This document shows, in pieces, positions 59,606-64,000 of a stretch of 64,000 nt of DNA. Origin of the DNA: Azospirillum brasilense (GTDB lineage Bacteria > Pseudomonadota > Alphaproteobacteria > Azospirillales > Azospirillaceae); NCBI RefSeq assembly GCF_022023855.1, contig NZ_CP059450.1:1596001-1660000 (forward strand), in the 5' to 3' direction. The translations under genes and the position numbers were made by a program. The notes beneath the pieces were generated by a model that was given only the letters and a program-made list of their open reading frames with translations, was not told the origin of the DNA and ran no database searches. Within the stretch, counting starts at the first letter, position 1, and each line of letters begins with the position of its first letter.

Positions 59606-62600
59606 CTACAACGGCAGCAGCAGTTCCCGCTCCGCCGCGGTGTCCGGCGATGGCACGGCCAGCGTCCCGCGGGTCACTGTCACGGCGCTGCGCCCTCCCC
59701 CCTGCGGGGTGACGCGCACCTGCACGCCGATCCGCTCCACCAGCGCCGGGACGTGGCTGATGACGCCCACCTGCCGGCCGGTGGCCTGAAGCGCCTCCAG
59801 GCAGGACAGCGCCAGATCCAGGCTGCCGGGGTCCAGCGTGCCGAACCCCTCGTCGATGAACAGCGTGCCGATTCCGCCACCGCCGCTGCCCCCCGCCATG
59901 GCCGACAGGCCGAGCGCCAGGGCCAGCGACACCAGGAACATTTCGCCGCCGGACAGGCTGTGCACGCCGCGCCGCTCGTCGCCCATTTCGCCGTCCACCA
60001 CCTGGATCTCCAGGTCGGCCCCGCCAACCCGTTCCAGCCGGTAGCGGCGGGCGAGATCCGCCAGATAGCGGTTCGCCTGGACCAGAAGCAGATCGAGGCT
60101 GAGGCTCTGGGCGAAGTTGCGCAGCTTCCGCCCATCGGCGGAGCCGATGAGCTGCGCCATGGTCGCCCACAGCTCCTGCGCCTTGCGCTGCGCCTTCACC
60201 CGGTCGAGCACGGCGGCGAGGCGGCTGCGGTTCTCCGTGTCGGCGCGCAGCCGGGCCTGGGCCTCGCCCAGCCGGCCGCGGGCCTCCTGAAGGCGCCGGC
60301 CCGTCTCGGCCACGGCCTCGCCGGCCTCCTCGGCGCCGAGGGCGGGACGTCCGGCGTCGTGGTGCTCCTGCCGCAGCCGCGTCCGTTCGGCCGCCACAAG
60401 CGCGTCCTCGCGCCGCGCCGACTCGAGAGCGGCCAGCGCCCGCTCCTCCCCGGCCAGCCAGTCCTCGTCCCGGACCAGATGGGCGCGTGCCGCCTCCACG
60501 GTCACGCCGCAGCGTTCCGCCACGGCGGCCAGGGCGTCGACCGCGGCCTCCGCCTCGGCGGCGTGGCGACGGTCTGCTCCGCCCCCGACAGGCGGGCCGC
60601 CGCGTCCTGCCGGGCGACGGTGGCCTGTTCGACCAGGGCCTCGGTTCGCCGGCAGGCCTCGGTCAGCTCCTTCTTCACCGCGGTCACCGCCCGTCCGTCC
60701 AACAGGGACGTCCGTGCCGCGCGCCGATCCTCCAGCGCGGCGGCCAACCCCTCGCACCTCCGCCGCGCCGCCTGTTCGGCCTGCCGCGCCCCCTCCAGCT
60801 CCGCCGCCTTGGCGCCGGCCTGCCGTTCCAGGGCCTCGACGTTGCGCAGTGCCTGGGCCAATCCCTCGCGCTGGCGCAGAACCTCGGCGACCCGCCCGCC
60901 GACGCTCTTGCGGAATCCGTCGGGGTCGCTGTCCAGTGCCTTGTCCCAGCCGGTCAGCCCGGCGAAGGGCTGGGCCAGTTCCGTCCGTGCCGCGGCCCGC
61001 GTGTCCACCGTCTGATCGCGCCGCGCCACGGCCAGGGATTCGGCGTGGCGGGCGGCGTCGCGCTGACGGGTCCGCGCCTCGATCGCCCGCTCCACCTCGG
61101 TCAGCGCCGCGTCCCGCTCCCGGCAGGTCTGCACCGCGGCGTCGATCCTCGCCTTGTGGTCCAGCGCCCTGGCCTCGGCCCGTCCGGCCTCCGCCAATTC
61201 CGCGTCCACGTCGACCAGCCGCCGGGTGACGGTCTCCGCATCCGGTTCGGTGGGCAGTCCGAAGGTCGGTGCCCGCTGCGCCCAGCGTTCCACCGCGGTC
61301 GCCCGCTCTACCGCCAGGGCGGCCAGCCGTCCATCCAGGGCCGCGGCCCGCTCGCGCGCCGCCTTCGCCGCGGCGGTGTGGGCGCCTTGTTCCGTGGCCA
61401 GCCCAGTCACCTCGGCGCGCAGGGTGGCGACGTGGCGTTCCTGATCCTCCGCCAGCCGGTCGAGCGGGGTGTGCCCGGCTCCCCAGGGATGCTCCGTGGC
61501 GCCGCAGACCGGGCAGGCCTCGCCCTCCGTCAATTGAGCGCGCAGCGATGCCACATCCTCGCTGCGGGCGAGGCGCAAGCGGTGCAGGGTGGCGTCCGCT
61601 TCCTCCAACGCCGCCCGGCGCTGGTCCAGCCGCGCTTTCGCCGCTGCCGCATGGGCCTCCCCGTCCGCTGCGGCCGTGTGCCGCTGCTCCCGTTCCGCTT
61701 CGGCCTCCGCGACGTCCGCCGCCAGCCGTGCGGCCCGCTCCGCCAGCTGGGCCAAGGCCGCCAGCCCATCGCGCCGTTCCGCCAGCGCCGTGCGGCGCCC
61801 GCGCAGGGCGTCCAGCGACTCCACCGCCTCGGCCTTCAGCGCGGACAGCGTCCGCTCGGCCGCGTCCCGCTGTGCTTCGGCGTCCCGCCGGACGGCGGAC
61901 AGGTGGGCCAGCTCCGCCTCGTGAGCCATGGCCTCCGTGGCGGCACGGCCGGCCTCCGCCTCCGCCTCCCGCACCACCCTTGCCGAGTCGCGGAGGCGCA
62001 GCAGCAGCGCGTCCCAGCGCGCCCACTGGTCGGCCACCGGCAGCAGCGCCGTCTGTCCGGCCAGCCAGCCCTCCCGCTCCGCCGCATCGGTGCGGGCCTG
62101 TTCCAGTGCCGTCCGGGTGGCGCTCCAGCTCTCCCCAATTCTCTTGGAGTCCGCGTCCGCCGTTGCGGCGTCGGCGAGCGCACCGGTCTGTTGACCGGCC
62201 AGCGCGGCGATTTCGGCGTCCAGCGCGGCGGCCCGCTCCAGCTCCGGCTCGGCGTCGTCTATGGCGCCGCGGGCCGTCTCGTAGGCGGCGCGCACCTCGC
62301 GATGACGGGCCTCGGCCTGGACCAGCCGGTCCTGCGCCTCCGTCACCGCGGCGTGGGCGCGGGCCAGCGCCTCCCCGGCCTCCGCCGCTGCCGTGGCGCA
62401 GCGGTCCGCCTCGCTCAACCGCACCCGCAAGGGCTGGAGACGGCGCAGCAGCGCAGCCTCCTCCCGCCGCGCCCCGGCCTCCTGCCAAACCGCTTCGGCC
62501 CGTGCGCTCGCCGCGGCGGCGTCGGCTTCCGCCTTGGCCAGCCGGGCGTCCTGCTCATGCCAGGCGACGGCGGCGCGGGCCTGCTCGAACGCCGTTTCCT

Positions 62601-63351
62601 CCCGCTGGACCGCCTCGGCCGCCGCTCCGGCCTCGGTGTCCAGGACGGCGCGCTCATCGTCGGTCAGCACGCCGATGCCCGCGCATTGCGCCTCCAGCGC
62701 CTCCAGGGCCCGCTGCTCCTCCCGGGAGCGCTCGTGCGCTGCGACGGAGATGCGGGAATAGATCTCGGTGCCGGTCAGCAGCTCCAGCAGGGCGGAGCGC
62801 TCCATCGCCGGAGCCTTTAGGAAATTGGCGAAATCACCCTGGGCCAGCAGGACGGCACGGCGGAACTGCTCGAAGCTCAGCCCCAGCCGGGTGGAAATTT
62901 CGTCCAGCACGCTGGTCTTGCCGTCGCCCAGCCGCTTGCCGTCCGCAAGCGCGGTCAGGCTCATCGTCTGCTTCTGCAACTGGCCGCGCGCGTTCTGCCG
63001 CGCCCGCCGCAGCTCCCAGCGCGCCCGGTAGGCGGCGCCGTCGATCCCCGCGAAATCCACCTCGGCCCAGCCGGACCCGGCGCCGCGACGCAGGACGCTG
63101 CGCACGTCGGTGGTGCTGATGGCGTCAGTGTCGCCGCTGGCGCCCAGTGCCACGCCGCGCCCGTCCGGCAGCCGGGGCATACGGTCGAACAGGGCGAGGC
63201 ACAGCGCGTCCAGGATGGTGCTCTTACCCGCCCCGGTCGGGCCGGTAATGGCGAACAGGCCGGCGTGGCGCAGCGGCCCGCCGGCCAGCTCCACCGCGAA
63301 GGTCCCGTCCAGGCTGGCCAGATTGCCGCCGCGAACCGCCAGAATCCGCAT
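59606..63351 (-). pseudogene. sbcC: SbcC exonuclease subunit, frameshifted
   Basis: Start ATG at 63351 (MRILAVRGGNLASLDG), overlapping the sbcD stop. The N-terminal ATPase half has Walker A TGPTGAGKSTILDAL, followed by long coiled coils and the zinc-hook motif CPVCGATEHPW near the middle. The frame breaks near 60578: reading RLSGAEQTVATPP, where restoring one G gives a continuous frame through HAAEAEAAVDALAAV. The second half has LSGGEMFLVSLALALGLSAM and Walker B FIDEGFGTLD and is intact to 59606. The restored protein would be 1248 residues, so a single-base deletion or sequencing error is likely. Confidence 0.88.
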
Positions 63352-64000
63352 CACGCACCCTCCTGGACGGTCGCGACCAACTCGTGAAAGGCGGCGAGCA
63401 ACGCCGGTTCCGGTTCGCCCTCGTGATGGCGGCGGTAGAGCCGCAGGAACACGTCCTCCGGCGCGAGATCCGCCAGATCGGCCAGAGGCACCGATTCGGC
63501 CAGCGCCTCGCCGCTGCCGGTCAGCCGGAGGGCCAGCTTGACCAGTCGCGCCGGGCGTCCGGCCAGCGCCGCGACCACCTCCTCGCGCAGGGCGGGGCGG
63601 GGCGTCGGCAATTCCACGGAGACCTCGACATAGGGCCAGCACTCGCGTGGCAGAGCCTCGTCCAGCTCCAGCTCCAGCTCCAGCGCGGCCAGCGCCGCCA
63701 AGGCGTCCTCCGGCGCCGCAAACCGCCCGCCGCCGGGGATGCGCCGGATGGCGACGAAGCGAGGCACCCGCAGCGATTCGACATTGGCCAGCCGTCCCTC
63801 CGCGAAGTCGGCCAGCAGCACCTGATGCGGGTAGGGCTCCTCGTCCACCGCCAGCGGAAGGGGGGAGCCGCTGTAGCGCACCGATTCGCGCGTCCCCACC
63901 GCCTGCGCCCGGTGCAGGTGCCCCAGCGCCACATAAACCGCGTCCTCCGGGAAGACGTCCACCGGCAGCGCGTGCTGGTTGCCGCCAAGGATCTTGCGCT
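63351..64000 (-). CDS. sbcD: SbcD exonuclease subunit, C-terminal part (cut by window end)
   Basis: About 216 residues of the C-terminal half are visible, starting in RKILGGNQHALPVDVFPED, with the conserved VALGHLHRAQAVG and RYSGSPLPL of the Mre11-type nuclease. The C-terminal capping domain follows to VQEGA. SbcCD cleaves hairpins and DNA ends at palindromes. It is coupled to sbcC by TGATG. The N-terminal phosphoesterase motifs lie outside the window. Confidence 0.92.
   Translation of the reverse strand, partial: RKILGGNQHALPVDVFPEDAVYVALGHLHRAQAVGTRESVRYSGSPLPLAVDEEPYPHQVLLADFAEGRLANVESLRVPRFVAIRRIPGGGRFAAPEDALAALAALELELELDEALPRECWPYVEVSVELPTPRPALREEVVAALAGRPARLVKLALRLTGSGEALAESVPLADLADLAPEDVFLRLYRRHHEGEPEPALLAAFHELVATVQEGA

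Noticed and set aside
59606..63351. Reading the sbcC region as two separate overlapping genes
   Set aside because: The halves hold complementary parts of one SbcC ATPase (Walker A in one, signature and Walker B in the other), and one restored base joins them.

Overview
The window is GC-rich (third codon positions mostly G/C) with densely packed, often overlapping genes typical of an alphaproteobacterium. The gene set (membrane urate oxidase PuuD, a DUF3305/DUF3306-associated formate dehydrogenase, NasT-controlled nitrate assimilation, a RepA initiator with divergent ParA/ParB) fits Rhodospirillales, most likely Azospirillum or a close relative. This assignment is an inference from gene content, not a database match. 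The replication and partition locus at 54-58 kb shows that the window comes from a secondary replicon (megaplasmid or chromid) that also carries housekeeping-like genes such as nadABC, uvrC, sbcCD and guaC.

Layout. 0-3.7 kb, minus strand: a TPP riboswitch heads an operon of a LuxE-like acid-activating enzyme, a LuxC-like acyl reductase and an ABC importer (ATPase, permease). 3.8-6.8 kb: a two-domain glycosyltransferase and an M20 peptidase. 6.9-14.4 kb, minus strand: a membrane-anchored formate dehydrogenase (alpha, beta, gamma) with a TAT-leader peptide protein, a TorD chaperone, DUF3306, DUF3305 and a biotin/lipoate-ligase-like protein. 14.5-18.5 kb: nadA-nadB-nadC behind a dyad operator. 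18.6-21.2 kb: UDP-galactopyranose mutase, a 55-residue protein and GMP reductase. 21.4-26.1 kb: urate catabolism (puuD, uraH, uraD, an allantoate-amidohydrolase-type enzyme, another M20 enzyme). 26.2-30.3 kb: LysR and LacI regulators and uvrC. 30.5-39 kb: small and accessory genes, including a ygiQ broken by two frameshifts. 39-51.2 kb: nitrate assimilation, with cobA-nasA-nirD-nirB on the minus strand and nrtA-nrtB-nrtCD-nasT on the plus strand. 51.3-54.1 kb: ridA, LysR, DUF1275 and mug. 54.2-58.1 kb: parB-parA, an iteron array and repA. 58.2-64 kb: an RTX-type trypsin-like protease, then sbcC (frameshifted) and sbcD (cut by the window end).

The clearest regulatory logic is in the divergent nirB/nrtA region. 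Each side has a sigma-54 promoter of good quality, and each predicted transcript begins almost at once with a pair of hexaloop hairpins whose first loop is the same six bases (AACGGC). On the nirB side the hairpins are followed by a strong intrinsic terminator. nasT, an ANTAR-domain antiterminator, is the last gene of the nrt operon, so the system looks like nitrate-controlled antitermination acting on both divergent operons.

The most unusual system is the TPP-riboswitch operon. It couples an adenylate-forming LuxE-like enzyme and a LuxC-like reductase to an importer resembling thiamine-precursor transporters. This suggests reductive salvage of a carboxylated thiamine fragment, which I do not recognise as a described pathway. 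Other points of interest are an iteron motif that spreads outside the origin into neighbouring genes, a near-identical palindrome at the origin and 22 kb away, two families of intergenic palindromic repeats (one copy of each encodes the end of a protein), and apparent frameshifts in two otherwise well-preserved genes.
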